Below, piece after piece: positions 42,685 to 51,496 of a stretch of DNA of 64,000 bases. Numbering within the stretch: the first letter of the stretch is position 1; each line of letters opens with the position of its first letter. Made by a program: the position numbers and the translations under genes. Origin of the DNA: DASPWW01 sp963803425 (lineage in GTDB: Bacteria > Actinomycetota > Thermoleophilia > Solirubrobacterales > 70-9); assembly GCA_963803425.1 (NCBI GenBank), contig CAWDMA010000002.1, positions 62,001-126,000 of the forward strand, read 5' to 3'. Under the pieces are notes generated by a model. It was not told where the DNA came from. It did no database searches and saw only the letters and a program-made list of their open reading frames with translations.

Positions 42685-44883
42685 GTGGCGACGAACACCG
42701 GGGCTGGGCATGGAGCGCACCGGGGACGCGCCGTGGTGGTCTTCTTCGCACTCGCCCTGACCGCCTCGAGCGTCGTCGCGCTCGCGGCGCCGGGCGCCAA
42801 TGCCGGGAGGCGGAGGGCGCGCGCGTCCGGCGTCGCAAAGGCGATCCCGCACCTTGAGCCGACCGCGGACCGGCGGTGGCCGGACAGCTTCGCGGGGCTC
42901 TGGGAGGAGAGCGGCGGGGCCACGTCCAGGCCGCGCACGTTCGAGCTGCGCCCCGCCTCGCTGTCGCTGGCCGCAGGGGAGCGGAAGACCGTCCCGCTCG
43001 CCTTCGACGACCCGGGCGCGGCGGCGAAGCTCGCCCGGCTGCTGAAGCGGAAGGCGTACCGTCGCGGGTCCAGCGCCGAGGTCGACATCCATGTCACCGA
43101 CGGGGCCGGCAACTCGACCACGCGCCAGCTCGAGGTGGAGCTCGGCGGCGGGAAGTCGCGCCGGTCCGCGACCGCCCGGCACGTCGCCGCGTCCGCGCCG
43201 ACCCAGATCGGCGAGACGTCGCCGCTCTCTCCGTCGGACTGCGGCGGCACCTACGACATCGTCCAGGCGCAGACCGGAGGGGCTCCCTCCTACGAGGTGC
43301 CCGCCGACGGCGTCATCACCAGCTGGTCGCACACCGGCGGCGCGGGCGACGCCGGCTCGGGGCGCCTGCAGCTGTGGCGCCACACGGCGCGCGCGAGCTA
43401 CGAGCTGGTCGGAAGAAGCGAGGTGGAGGACTTCCACCCCGGCTCGAACAGCTTCGCGACCTCGGTCGCGGCGAAGAAGGGCGACCTGCTCGGTCTGCGA
43501 ACCGACGGCGAGGCGGGGTGCCTGTTCGGAGCCGCTGCCGCCGACCAGATCAGAACGGACGGCGCGGACACGAGCGATCCGGGGCCCGGCGCGATCCGCG
43601 ACATGGCGATCGCCGCGACGGAGCTGCGGGCGAACGTGTCCGCCACCCTGCAGCGCGACGAGCAGCCGGACCAGAGCCTCGCGTTCGACGCCGAAGCGGC
43701 CGGGCTGCGGGGGACGGGAGAGCTCAGCCTGACGCTCGCGTGCCCGGACGAGGACTGCCGGGTCGAGATCACCGGCGGCGCGGTGGCGAGACGGCAGAAG
43801 CCCGGCAAGCGGGTGTTCGTCGCGTTCACCGAGAAGGCGAGGCAACGGGTCCGGAGGCTGCGGTCGGACTTCCCGAAGCCGAGCATGCTCCGCCCCGTCC
43901 TGTTCCAGCGCTCGCTCGCCGAGCTGCAGGCCCAGCAGCGGCGGATGATCGCCGACCGGGAGCGGTTCCGAACGACCGGTGCGCCGTTCCCCGCCGTCAC
44001 GAGCCAGCTCTACGACCTCGACATCGACGTGCAGCGAAACGCGCCCGTGGTGATCATGCAGCACCCCACCGACGCGACCACGGCCGCCTTCCGCCACAAG
44101 TACGGCTCCGACGTGATCGTCGAGGCCGACCCGCCCGCGGAGCTGTTCGACACGGCGACGACGACCCGGGGGTCGAACTGCTCCTCGCGCGCGGACTGCT
44201 ACCCGCTGCGCTCGGGGTTGAAGACGACGACGAACGGCCGCGGGTTCTGCTCGACCGCGTTCACGGCGTATCTCGGCCGCAGCGCCACGCTCGGAGTGCT
44301 GTCGGCCGCCCACTGCGGCGGCCCGAATCCGAGCTATCCCAACTCGGATCTGGGGAGCGCCCGCTACAACGGCACGACGCCGCGCAAGTACGGGATCGTC
44401 TACAGGGAGCAGGAGTCCGGCGCCGTGGACGCCGAGTGGCACCTGGTGACCCAGGAGCCGTTCACGACGTACAAGCCGAAGCCGCTCGTCTACCGCACCA
44501 ACAAGTACACCGGGTTCGGGATCAACTCCGATGGGAAGGCGAGCGAGCTCGTCGTCGGGCAGCCGGGGATCTGCAAGTCGGGGGTGACGACCGGAACCAC
44601 GTGCGGCCACGTGATCAGCAAGAACTACGCTCCAGGGACCATCCCCGGCTCACACGACTTCGTCAGGGCGACCTACTGCGCCGACCACGGCGACAGCGGT
44701 GCGGGCGTCTACTACGACCCCGGCTACCGCACCACCGGCCTCCCCTCCTACAAGGCGATCGGGATCGAGTCCGGTGGCGCCAAGGACACCCCCTGCGACA
44801 GCCCGAAGTTCTACTCGTTCTTCGGCCAGATCCAGTACGTCGAGCAGGCGCTCGGTGTGAACGTGACGCACTGGCACCCGTAG
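42685..44883 (+). CDS. secreted S1-family serine protease with long N-terminal region
   Basis: 732 residues from GTG. Signal peptide VVVFFALALTASSVVALAAPGANA. Residues ~60-400 are two beta-rich exported domains (FELRPASLSLAAGERKTVPLAF; GVITSWSHTGGAG...LQLWRH), probably a carbohydrate- or surface-binding pro-region. The C-terminal ~200 residues form a chymotrypsin-like fold with the triad His543 (SAAHCGG), Asp582 (AVDAEW) and Ser671 (HGDSGAG) and several Cys pairs. It resembles streptogrisin-type proteases in architecture, but the pro-region is not the usual one. Confidence 0.88.
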   Translation: MATNTGAGHGAHRGRAVVVFFALALTASSVVALAAPGANAGRRRARASGVAKAIPHLEPTADRRWPDSFAGLWEESGGATSRPRTFELRPASLSLAAGERKTVPLAFDDPGAAAKLARLLKRKAYRRGSSAEVDIHVTDGAGNSTTRQLEVELGGGKSRRSATARHVAASAPTQIGETSPLSPSDCGGTYDIVQAQTGGAPSYEVPADGVITSWSHTGGAGDAGSGRLQLWRHTARASYELVGRSEVEDFHPGSNSFATSVAAKKGDLLGLRTDGEAGCLFGAAAADQIRTDGADTSDPGPGAIRDMAIAATELRANVSATLQRDEQPDQSLAFDAEAAGLRGTGELSLTLACPDEDCRVEITGGAVARRQKPGKRVFVAFTEKARQRVRRLRSDFPKPSMLRPVLFQRSLAELQAQQRRMIADRERFRTTGAPFPAVTSQLYDLDIDVQRNAPVVIMQHPTDATTAAFRHKYGSDVIVEADPPAELFDTATTTRGSNCSSRADCYPLRSGLKTTTNGRGFCSTAFTAYLGRSATLGVLSAAHCGGPNPSYPNSDLGSARYNGTTPRKYGIVYREQESGAVDAEWHLVTQEPFTTYKPKPLVYRTNKYTGFGINSDGKASELVVGQPGICKSGVTTGTTCGHVISKNYAPGTIPGSHDFVRATYCADHGDSGAGVYYDPGYRTTGLPSYKAIGIESGGAKDTPCDSPKFYSFFGQIQYVEQALGVNVTHWHP

Positions 44884-44884
44884 G

Positions 44885-45349
44885 TCAGCCGGAGCGCCCA
44901 GCCCGGCGGAGGCGGAGCGCGTACAGGAACGCCGAGATCGCGAACAGGCCGGCCGTGATCGCCAGCCACCGCGGCAGGAAGACGTCGCTGTCGCGGCCGC
45001 TGGCGGCGACGTAGTTGTCCTGGCTGAGGCCGAGGATGAACGGGAACCAGACGACGAACAGCAGGCCGGACACGACGGCCGGGACGCGCAGGTGGTTGAT
45101 CGCAGGGACCGTCGGCAGGGGCGCATGGTCGGTCCGGGTGGTGCGCTGCGCGATCCGGTCGACGAGCGTGTACAGCGGGTAGGCGAGCAGGTCGTGCGCG
45201 ATCGAGGCGCCGACGATCCAGACCACGAAGTTCCACGGAGCCAGCCCGTCGAACACCTGGACCAGGACGAGCCCGGCGAACGCGAAGGTCGCGACCGACG
45301 CCAGCAGGTGGAGCGGGTTGGAGCCGTACGCGTCGCGGAAGCTCGGCAC
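44885..45349 (-). CDS. small membrane protein of unknown family
   Basis: 154 residues with four predicted helices (LASVATFAFAGLVLVQVF; FVVWIVGASIAHDLLAYPLYTLVD; VPAVVSGLLFVVWFPFILGLS; WLAITAGLFAISAFLYALRL). His-Asp in the second helix and INHLRVP before the third are the most conserved-looking parts. It follows the molybdopterin oxidoreductase gene by three bases and should be read as part of that operon, perhaps an electron-transfer or assembly partner. It ends one base from the protease stop. Confidence 0.78.
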   Translation of the reverse strand: MPSFRDAYGSNPLHLLASVATFAFAGLVLVQVFDGLAPWNFVVWIVGASIAHDLLAYPLYTLVDRIAQRTTRTDHAPLPTVPAINHLRVPAVVSGLLFVVWFPFILGLSQDNYVAASGRDSDVFLPRWLAITAGLFAISAFLYALRLRRAGRSG

Positions 45350-45352
45350 CGC

Positions 45353-46624
45353 TCATACCTCCCTGAGCGTGATCCGCTCCACCCACTTCGTGCAGTGCAC
45401 GCCGGGTGCCGCGGGGATGATGATCCGGGCCGGGAAGCCGTGATCGAGTGAGAGGTCGGCGCCGTTCACGCGCAGGGCGAGCAGCGCGTCGGGATCGCTC
45501 GCCTGATTCGCGGCGAACACGACGGAGCTGTACTTGCCGCCCTTCTGCAGCGACTCGACCAGGAGCTGCTCGCCCCCGGTGCCGCCCGCGATTCGGGCGA
45601 GATCGCGGAGCGGCACCCCCTCCCACTCCTGGGTCGTCGACCATCCCTCCACGCACGCGATCGGGAGCCGGGCCGTCCGCTGCGGCATCGCGAGGAGCCG
45701 GTCGCGCGACAGCGAGCGGCGGCGGGGCCCGACCAGGCCGAGCCGCCAGTCGGGGCCGGTCCGGCCCGGCGTGATCCCGACCGAGCTCGCCGTCCGGTTG
45801 ATCGGGAAGTCGTTGGGGCCGTCGCCGTACTCGCCGCCGCGCGGCGCCAGCACCGCGAGCGGGCGGAGCGGGCCGCCGATCGACTGGCCCGCGGCCATCA
45901 GGCCTAGCGCGGCGGACCCCGCGCCGACGGTCGCGATCAGCCCCCGACGCGAGATCGTGGTCGGGCCCGGCGAGGTCGCCACCGTCTGCGCTCCGTCCGG
46001 GCCCTCCCGGGTCGTGTGGGCGCGGTCCTCGCGCAGCGGCGCGACCACCCCCTCGTCCCTGAACGTGCGCCGCACGAGCGGCACCTTCAGCCCGACGTGC
46101 AGGGCGAGCGCGACGGCGAAGATCAGCGCCGCGTAGTAGTGGGCCGGGACGAACGAGAAGCTCCACGGGCGCCACACCTGGATGTTGAAGACGCCGGTGA
46201 AGAACACGAACAGGCTGCCGCCGACGAGCAGCACGAGGCTGGCGCGCTCGATCGCGTGGGCCGCGGAGCGGACCGCGGGCCGCTCCCACAGCTTCGGGAT
46301 CACCGACCACAGCTTCGCCAGCAGGATCGGGATCGCGACCAGGCCGGAGCCGACGTGCAGCCCCTGGTTCAGCGCGTACAGCCACGACGGCGCCGCCGGC
46401 CACTCGAAGATCCGCAGGTCGAGGCCGGCGCCGGCGCCGATAGAGGAGTTCTCGCCCAGGGCCGGGTCGTACGCCAGATGGGAGAGCAGGCCGGTGATCG
46501 CGCAGATCACGACCAGGGGGAGGAGCGCGGAGCCGAGCAGGGAGGTGAGCCACGGACCGCGCACGGGAGAGCGCCACGTCTCGCGCCGGAACGGCCCCAC
46601 CTCGGGCGGCTGCGGAATCCTCAC
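45353..46624 (-). CDS. cytochrome b561-like / molybdopterin oxidoreductase fusion
   Basis: 423 residues. The N-terminal ~190 residues have four to five helices with candidate haem His residues (LLSHLAYD, NQGLHVGSG, AHYYAALIFAVALALHVGLK). A Tat-like segment SRRGLIATVGAGSAALG (about 228-244) leads to a sulfite-oxidase-fold domain whose molybdenum Cys is in PIACVEGWSTTQEW, with VHCTKWVERITL at the end. The fusion suggests quinone-linked reduction or oxidation across the membrane by a YedY-like centre. GTG at 46624 overlaps the TGA of the propeller lipoprotein. Confidence 0.85.
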   Translation of the reverse strand: MRIPQPPEVGPFRRETWRSPVRGPWLTSLLGSALLPLVVICAITGLLSHLAYDPALGENSSIGAGAGLDLRIFEWPAAPSWLYALNQGLHVGSGLVAIPILLAKLWSVIPKLWERPAVRSAAHAIERASLVLLVGGSLFVFFTGVFNIQVWRPWSFSFVPAHYYAALIFAVALALHVGLKVPLVRRTFRDEGVVAPLREDRAHTTREGPDGAQTVATSPGPTTISRRGLIATVGAGSAALGLMAAGQSIGGPLRPLAVLAPRGGEYGDGPNDFPINRTASSVGITPGRTGPDWRLGLVGPRRRSLSRDRLLAMPQRTARLPIACVEGWSTTQEWEGVPLRDLARIAGGTGGEQLLVESLQKGGKYSSVVFAANQASDPDALLALRVNGADLSLDHGFPARIIIPAAPGVHCTKWVERITLREV

Positions 46625-47634
46625 CGCGCCACCGCCCCGGCCGGCAGGATCTGGATCGCCCCCCCGTCGCGGCCGGCGACGAACACGCGGCCCGAGAGCG
46701 GGTCGGCGGCGACGCTGTTGGGCTGGCGAGGCGTCGGGAAGGAAGCGACCCGGCGGGCCGGCTTCCCGGTCGGCCCGAGGCGGAGCGCGACCAGCCGGTT
46801 CCGCCCCGGCAGCGTCACCCACAGCAGCTTCCGGCGACAGTCGACGTCGATCCCGTACGGGCCGCTCCCCAGCCCGATCCGCCCGACGCGGCGGAGCTCG
46901 GGGCGGAGCTCGTAGGCGAGCACGGCGTCGCCCTGGGTGTCGGCCACGTAGGCGCCGCGATCGCAATCGGTGACCACGTGGGTCGGGCCCTCACCGCCGG
47001 ACACGATCCCCCCCGCCGCCAGGGTGCGCGCGTCGTAGGTCGCGACGACCCGCTGCGCGACCGCGACCAGCACGACGGTCCGCCCGTTCGCCGCGATCCC
47101 GCCCGGCTGCGTCGGTGCGCCGAGCGTCCTCACCACCCGGTCTCCCTGCACGACCGAGACCGCGTTCCCGAACTCGTCGGCGACGAACACACGGCCCCCC
47201 GCGGCCGCCGCGTCGTGCGGGAACGTCCCCACCTCGATCGATCGTGAAGATCCGCCCGGGAGCCGTACCTCGGCGAGCTCGTCGGAGCGCTCCGCCGGGA
47301 CCAGCACCCGGCTTCCCGGCGCGAGCGCGAGGTGCCGCGGCGACTCCGGCAGCCGCAGCCGGCGCAGCTTCCGGCCGGTGGCTCCGTCGAGCAGAAGCAG
47401 CCGGTCGGGCCGGCGCTGGCCGACGGCGAGGATCCCGGTGCGCGGGTCGGCGACCAGCCCCTCGGGCTCGTCGCCGACCCGCACCACCCTCCCGGGCAGG
47501 CTCGCCCGCGCCGGTGGAGCGTCCGGCGGCTCCGCGGCCGGCGCGAGCTCCTCCGAGGAGCCGCATCCCGTCACGGCCGCCGCCGCCGCGAGCGCGGACA
47601 CCGCGCCGAGGATCCGGATCGTCCGGCTCGCCAT
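46621..47634 (-). CDS. beta-propeller lipoprotein (YncE/NHL-like)
   Basis: 337 residues. Lipoprotein signal SALAAAAAVTGCGSS with lipidated Cys24, an Ala/Pro-rich linker, then seven short blades with PEGLVADPRTGILAVG, PRHLALAPGSRVLVPA, FPHDAAAAGGRVFVADEFGNAVSV, THVVTDCDRGAYVADTQGDAVL, PYGIDVDCRRKLLWVTLPGRNRL and PNSVAADPLSGRVFVAG. Two Cys in adjacent blades may form a disulfide. No catalytic residues are evident, so a binding or scaffold role is likely. It overlaps the oxidoreductase gene by four bases. Confidence 0.85.
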   Translation of the reverse strand: MASRTIRILGAVSALAAAAAVTGCGSSEELAPAAEPPDAPPARASLPGRVVRVGDEPEGLVADPRTGILAVGQRRPDRLLLLDGATGRKLRRLRLPESPRHLALAPGSRVLVPAERSDELAEVRLPGGSSRSIEVGTFPHDAAAAGGRVFVADEFGNAVSVVQGDRVVRTLGAPTQPGGIAANGRTVVLVAVAQRVVATYDARTLAAGGIVSGGEGPTHVVTDCDRGAYVADTQGDAVLAYELRPELRRVGRIGLGSGPYGIDVDCRRKLLWVTLPGRNRLVALRLGPTGKPARRVASFPTPRQPNSVAADPLSGRVFVAGRDGGAIQILPAGAVAR

Positions 47635-47637
47635 CGC

Positions 47638-48284
47638 TCACGCGGCGGCGCGGCTCCACTCGCCCTGCAGCGATCCGATCGCCGCGGCGAACCGGGTGGC
47701 CGGCGCCGCGGCGGCGACCTGCTCCGCGTCCTCGATCGTGTCGACGTCGCGAAGCGGGGGGAGCAGCCGGGTGCGGAGACCGAGCCGGGCGAGCCGGGCG
47801 AGCTGCGCGTCGAAGGTGAAGTCGGTCGACATCGGGACGCCGTCGAAGGCGCCGGCCGCCGCGGCTGCGAACCCGATCGCCCAGTAGCCGCCGTCCGCCG
47901 CGGGCCCGAGCACCGCATCGACGTCGTCGGCGTCGAGCGCCGCGAGCGCGAGCCGGATCCGGGTGGCGCCGAGCTGGGGGTGTCCATCCCGACCAGCACC
48001 GCCGGGCCGTCGGCGAGCGCGAACGCGTGGTCGAGGCGCTCGCCGAGCCCGTTCCCCCGCTGGGGATGGACCTCGAACCCCTGGGGCAGCCACGATCCCG
48101 GCTCGCCGTCCAGGGCCAGCACCCGGCGCGCCACCTCGACCCGAGCGACCGCGTGCAGCGTGTCGGCGAGGGCCGCCCGGGCGAGCGCCGCGGCCTGTGA
48201 CGGGGTGCACGGCGGGCACAGCCGGGTCTTGACGCGCCCGGCGCGCGGTTCCTTCGCGATCACGATCGCAGTGGCGTCGAGCAT
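47638..48284 (-). pseudogene. DUF2064 / TIGR04282-type glycosyltransferase, one-base frameshift
   Basis: The first part, from ATG at 48284, reads ATAIVIAKEPRAGRVKTRLCPP and continues to VLVGMDTP. At a five-G run (47976-47980) the frame slips; the continuation QLGATRI...LALAALDADDVDAVLGPAADGGYWAIGF and MSTDFTFDAQLARLARLGL ends at TGA 47638-47640. Restoring one base gives 215 residues, the normal length for this CofC/GT-A-like family. One missing C restores a perfect family sequence, so a sequencing error is as likely as a mutation. It lies three bases from the propeller lipoprotein. Confidence 0.78.
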
Positions 48285-48378
48285 CGGCGCGAGGCTCCCA
48301 CGGCGCGCTTACGGCGTGGTTACGCGCCACGGCACGCAGTTTCGATCTTCGTAATGCGCCGCCTGCACGCTTCGCGGG

Positions 48379-49440
48379 ATGAGCGCGGAACGGATCCTCG
48401 TCACCGGTGGAGCGGGCTTCGTCGGCTCGCACGTGGTCGACGAGCTGGTCGCCGCGGGCCACAGCGTCCGAAGCGTCGACCTCCTCCACGAGCTCGCCCA
48501 CGCCGGGAAGCCGCCGTACCTGAACCCGGACGCGGAGTACGTGTGGGGCGACCTCCGCGACGCCGGCGTGGCGGGCGCCGCGCTCGGCGGCGTCGACGCG
48601 GTCTCCCATCAGGCCTCCATGGTGGGGATGGGGACCGACTTCGCCGACGTCGGCGATTACGTCTCCCACAACTCGCTCGGGACAGCGACGCTGCTCCGCG
48701 CCATGCACGACGCCTGCTTCGACGGTCGGATCGTGCTCGCGTCGAGCATGGTGGTGTACGGGGAGGGCCGGTACCGGTGCGCCTCGCACGGTCGCGTCTC
48801 GCCGGGGCCGCGCCCCCGGGAACGGCTCGCGGCCGGAGCGTTCGAGCCGCGCTGCCCCCGGTGCGACGCGGAGGTGGCGCCGGAGGCGGTCCCGGAGTCG
48901 GCGCCGCTCGACCCCCGGAACGTGTACGCGACCACGAAGCTGAACCAGGAGCACCTGTGCCGGAGCTACGCGCGCGAGGCGGGCGCCACCGTGATCGCGC
49001 TGCGCTACCACAACGTGTACGGCCCCCGGATGCCCCGCGACACGCCGTACGCGGGAGTCGCCAGCATCTTCCGCTCCCAGCTCGAGGCGGGGCGGGCGCC
49101 GCGGGTGTTCGAGGACGGCCGCCAGCTCCGCGACTTCGTCCACGTCCGCGACGTGGCCCGCGCCAACGCGCTCGCGCTCGCCGCCCCGTCCGGCGCCGCC
49201 GGCGCGTACAACGTGTGCTCCGGCACTCCCCGCTCGGTCGGCGAGCTCGCCGCGGGCCTCGCCGCCGCCGTCGGCGGCCCGGGGCCGGTGACGACCGGCG
49301 AGTTCCGGCTCGGCGACGTCCGCCACGTGTTCGCTTCGCCGAACCTGTCGCGGGAGCGGCTCGGCTTCGACGCCGCGGTCTCGTTCGGGGACGGGGTCGC
49401 GGAGCTGGCCCGGGTACCGGCGCGGGAGGCAGCGGCGTGA
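48379..49440 (+). CDS. NAD-dependent epimerase/dehydratase (dTDP-L-rhamnose 4-epimerase-like)
   Basis: 353-residue extended SDR. NAD motif VTGGAGFVGSHV (7-18), VYATTKLNQEH as the YxxxK catalytic motif, and RYHNVYGPRMP. Between the active-site strand (SSMVVYGEGRYRC) and YxxxK lies an insertion with Cys-His and CPRC (about residues 134-163), which could form a small zinc site. The same CxxC insertion is found in proteins annotated as dTDP-L-rhamnose 4-epimerase (making 6-deoxy-L-talose), from memory. Gene is divergent from the DUF2064 gene, 94 bases away. Confidence 0.88.
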   Translation: MSAERILVTGGAGFVGSHVVDELVAAGHSVRSVDLLHELAHAGKPPYLNPDAEYVWGDLRDAGVAGAALGGVDAVSHQASMVGMGTDFADVGDYVSHNSLGTATLLRAMHDACFDGRIVLASSMVVYGEGRYRCASHGRVSPGPRPRERLAAGAFEPRCPRCDAEVAPEAVPESAPLDPRNVYATTKLNQEHLCRSYAREAGATVIALRYHNVYGPRMPRDTPYAGVASIFRSQLEAGRAPRVFEDGRQLRDFVHVRDVARANALALAAPSGAAGAYNVCSGTPRSVGELAAGLAAAVGGPGPVTTGEFRLGDVRHVFASPNLSRERLGFDAAVSFGDGVAELARVPAREAAA

Positions 49441-49444
49441 AGCC

Positions 49445-50764
49445 GTGGAGTCCGCGACCCTGACCGAGCCGGGGCGGCGCGCCGGCCGCCCCTCCACCGC
49501 CGGCGCGATCGCGGGCGCCGCGTGGGTGGGCCTGGTCACAGCGTGCTGGGGAGTCGGCACGGCGCTGAACGCCGCGGGCTCGCCGATGCTGCTCGGCGCC
49601 CCTCCGCTGTTCGGGGAGTGGGACCTGCAGCTGGGGCTGGACCTGATCGTGCCGGGCGCCGTCGCGGCTGCGGTGGCGATCGCGGGGCCGCGGCTCGCCC
49701 GCCGGCTCCCGTGGCCCGGGTTGCTCGCCGCCACCACCGTGGCCCTCGCCGTGTGGGCGGTCGCGCTGGCCGTCACCAACGGGTGGCACGGCCTGGTCGG
49801 CGCGCTCGACACCCGCCCCGAGTACCTGCACGTGCTCCCCCGGATCGACTCCCCCGGCGAGTTCCTCTCCACCTTCCGCGACCGGGTCGACTCCTACCCG
49901 GTCCATGTTCGCGGACACCCGCCCGGGATGGTGCTGATCCTGCTCGGGCTGGACCGGGCCGGGCTCGGGGGCGCCGGGCCGGCGGCGGCGCTGATCATCG
50001 CGGTCGGCTCCACCGCGCCGGCGGCCGCGCTGATCGCGCTGCGCACCACCGCGGGGGAGGACGCCGCCCGGCGCGCGGCCCCGTTCATGGTGCTGCTGCC
50101 GGCGGCCGTCTACCTCGCCACCACCGCCGACGCCCTGTACATGGGCGTCGGGGCGTGGGCGGTCGCCTCGGTCGTGGTCGCCACCGGACGCCGCGGTCAC
50201 GCGGCGGACGCGGTCGCCGTGCTCGGCGGGGTCCTGTTCGGCGTGCTGATCTTCCTCTCCTACGGGCTCGTGCTGCTCGCGTCGATCCCGCTCGCGGTCG
50301 CGATCGCGGCCCGCCGGCTCCGGCCGATCCTGCTCGCCGCCGCCGGCGGGGCAGCGGTCGTCGCCGCCTTCCTGGTCGCGGGGTTCTGGTGGGTGGACGG
50401 ACTCGCCGAGGTGCGGGAGCAGTACATCGCCAGCGTCGCCCGCAACCGCTCCTACGAGTTCTTCCTGTTCAACGACCTCGCCGCGTTCGCGCTCGTGCTG
50501 GGGCCGGCGGTGGCGGTCGGGCTGGGGCGGCTCCGCGACCGCGGCGCGTGGCTGCTCGTCGGCGGCGCGCTCGCCGCGGTCGCGCTCGCCGATCTGAGCG
50601 GGATGTCGAAGGCCGAGGTTGAGCGGATCTGGCTCCCGTTCGTGCCGTGGGTCGCGCTTGCGACCTCCTCGCTGCGCGCCCCACGGGCGGTGATCATGGC
50701 GCTGCTGGCCGCCCAGGCGGTGATCGCGATCGCGATCGAGGCGGCCGTCGCCACCCCGTGGTGA
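49445..50764 (+). CDS. polytopic membrane protein, possible GT-C glycosyltransferase
   Basis: 439 residues, about eleven helices. A hydrophilic loop after helix 4 contains RIDSPGEFLSTFRDRVDSYPVHVRGHPPGMVL; an HPPG motif at a membrane boundary is seen in several actinobacterial GT-C-like mannosyl/arabinosyltransferase relatives. Another conserved-looking patch is SGMSKAEVERIWLPFVPW near the C terminus. GTG starts four bases after the epimerase stop, so the pair forms an operon. Function is inferred only from context (lipid-linked sugar use). Confidence 0.78.
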   Translation: MESATLTEPGRRAGRPSTAGAIAGAAWVGLVTACWGVGTALNAAGSPMLLGAPPLFGEWDLQLGLDLIVPGAVAAAVAIAGPRLARRLPWPGLLAATTVALAVWAVALAVTNGWHGLVGALDTRPEYLHVLPRIDSPGEFLSTFRDRVDSYPVHVRGHPPGMVLILLGLDRAGLGGAGPAAALIIAVGSTAPAAALIALRTTAGEDAARRAAPFMVLLPAAVYLATTADALYMGVGAWAVASVVVATGRRGHAADAVAVLGGVLFGVLIFLSYGLVLLASIPLAVAIAARRLRPILLAAAGGAAVVAAFLVAGFWWVDGLAEVREQYIASVARNRSYEFFLFNDLAAFALVLGPAVAVGLGRLRDRGAWLLVGGALAAVALADLSGMSKAEVERIWLPFVPWVALATSSLRAPRAVIMALLAAQAVIAIAIEAAVATPW

Positions 50765-50771
50765 GCGTCCC

Positions 50772-51413
50772 CTACAGCAGGGCGCGGGCCATGTCCCCGA
50801 CCGCGCGGGCGGTGCCCCGGACCGTGCCCGTCACCTTGGAGCGCCCCACCCGCGGCCGGTAGGCCACCTCGACCTCGCGCACTCGCCACCCGGCCTGGGC
50901 TGCACGAAGCACCATCTCCAGCGGCCACCCGAAACGGCGGTCGGCGATCCCCAGCTCGACCAGCGCTTTCGTGCGGGCGGCGCGCATCGGACCCAGGTCC
51001 CGCAGCGCGACGCCGGAGCGGCGCGACAGCTCGACGGCGAGCACCCTGTTGGCGATCCGGGCGTGCGTCGGCCAGGCGCCCTCGAGCGGGCGGCGCTCTC
51101 CCAGGACCAGGTCGGCCTCCCCGGCACCAACCAGGCCGGCGACCGCCGGCAGCTCGGCGGGGTCGAGCGAGGCGTCGCAGTCCATGAAGCAGACCACCTC
51201 GTCGCCGGCCGCCTGCAGACCCGCGTAGCAGGCGGCGCCGAAGCCGCGCCGCGGCTCGGCCACCACCGTCGCGCCGAGGTCCCGGGCGAGTCGGCCGGAG
51301 CCGTCGGTGGATCCGTTGTCGACGATGATCGGGCGATACCCGGCCGGGATCCGGTTGAGAACCCACGGGATCGCGTCGATCTCGTCCAGCACCGGCAGGA
51401 CGACGTCGGGCAT
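50772..51413 (-). CDS. glycosyltransferase family 2 (soluble, DPM-like)
   Basis: 213 residues with no membrane helix. VVLPVLDEIDAIPWVLNRIP, IIVDNGSTDGSGRLA, the DXD-type motif VCFMDCDASLDP and the acceptor loop RVGRSKVTGTVRGTARA are typical of short dolichol-phosphate mannosyltransferase-like GT2 enzymes. It starts close to the MTA phosphorylase gene and converges on the polytopic membrane protein, eight bases apart. With the epimerase and DUF2064 protein it makes up the sugar-transfer part of the 45-51 kb cluster. Confidence 0.9.
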   Translation of the reverse strand: MPDVVLPVLDEIDAIPWVLNRIPAGYRPIIVDNGSTDGSGRLARDLGATVVAEPRRGFGAACYAGLQAAGDEVVCFMDCDASLDPAELPAVAGLVGAGEADLVLGERRPLEGAWPTHARIANRVLAVELSRRSGVALRDLGPMRAARTKALVELGIADRRFGWPLEMVLRAAQAGWRVREVEVAYRPRVGRSKVTGTVRGTARAVGDMARALL

Positions 51414-51496
51414 CGGCCGACCGTATGTCGCCCTGGTTACGGATTTCCGAACCGCAGGTTCACATCGTCGTAAGCCGGGCGTGATCGGGTGGAGCG

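Noticed and set aside
48401..50200. Long minus-strand frame across the epimerase and membrane protein
   Set aside because: Low-complexity Arg/Pro/Gly translation; the plus-strand genes have clear domains.
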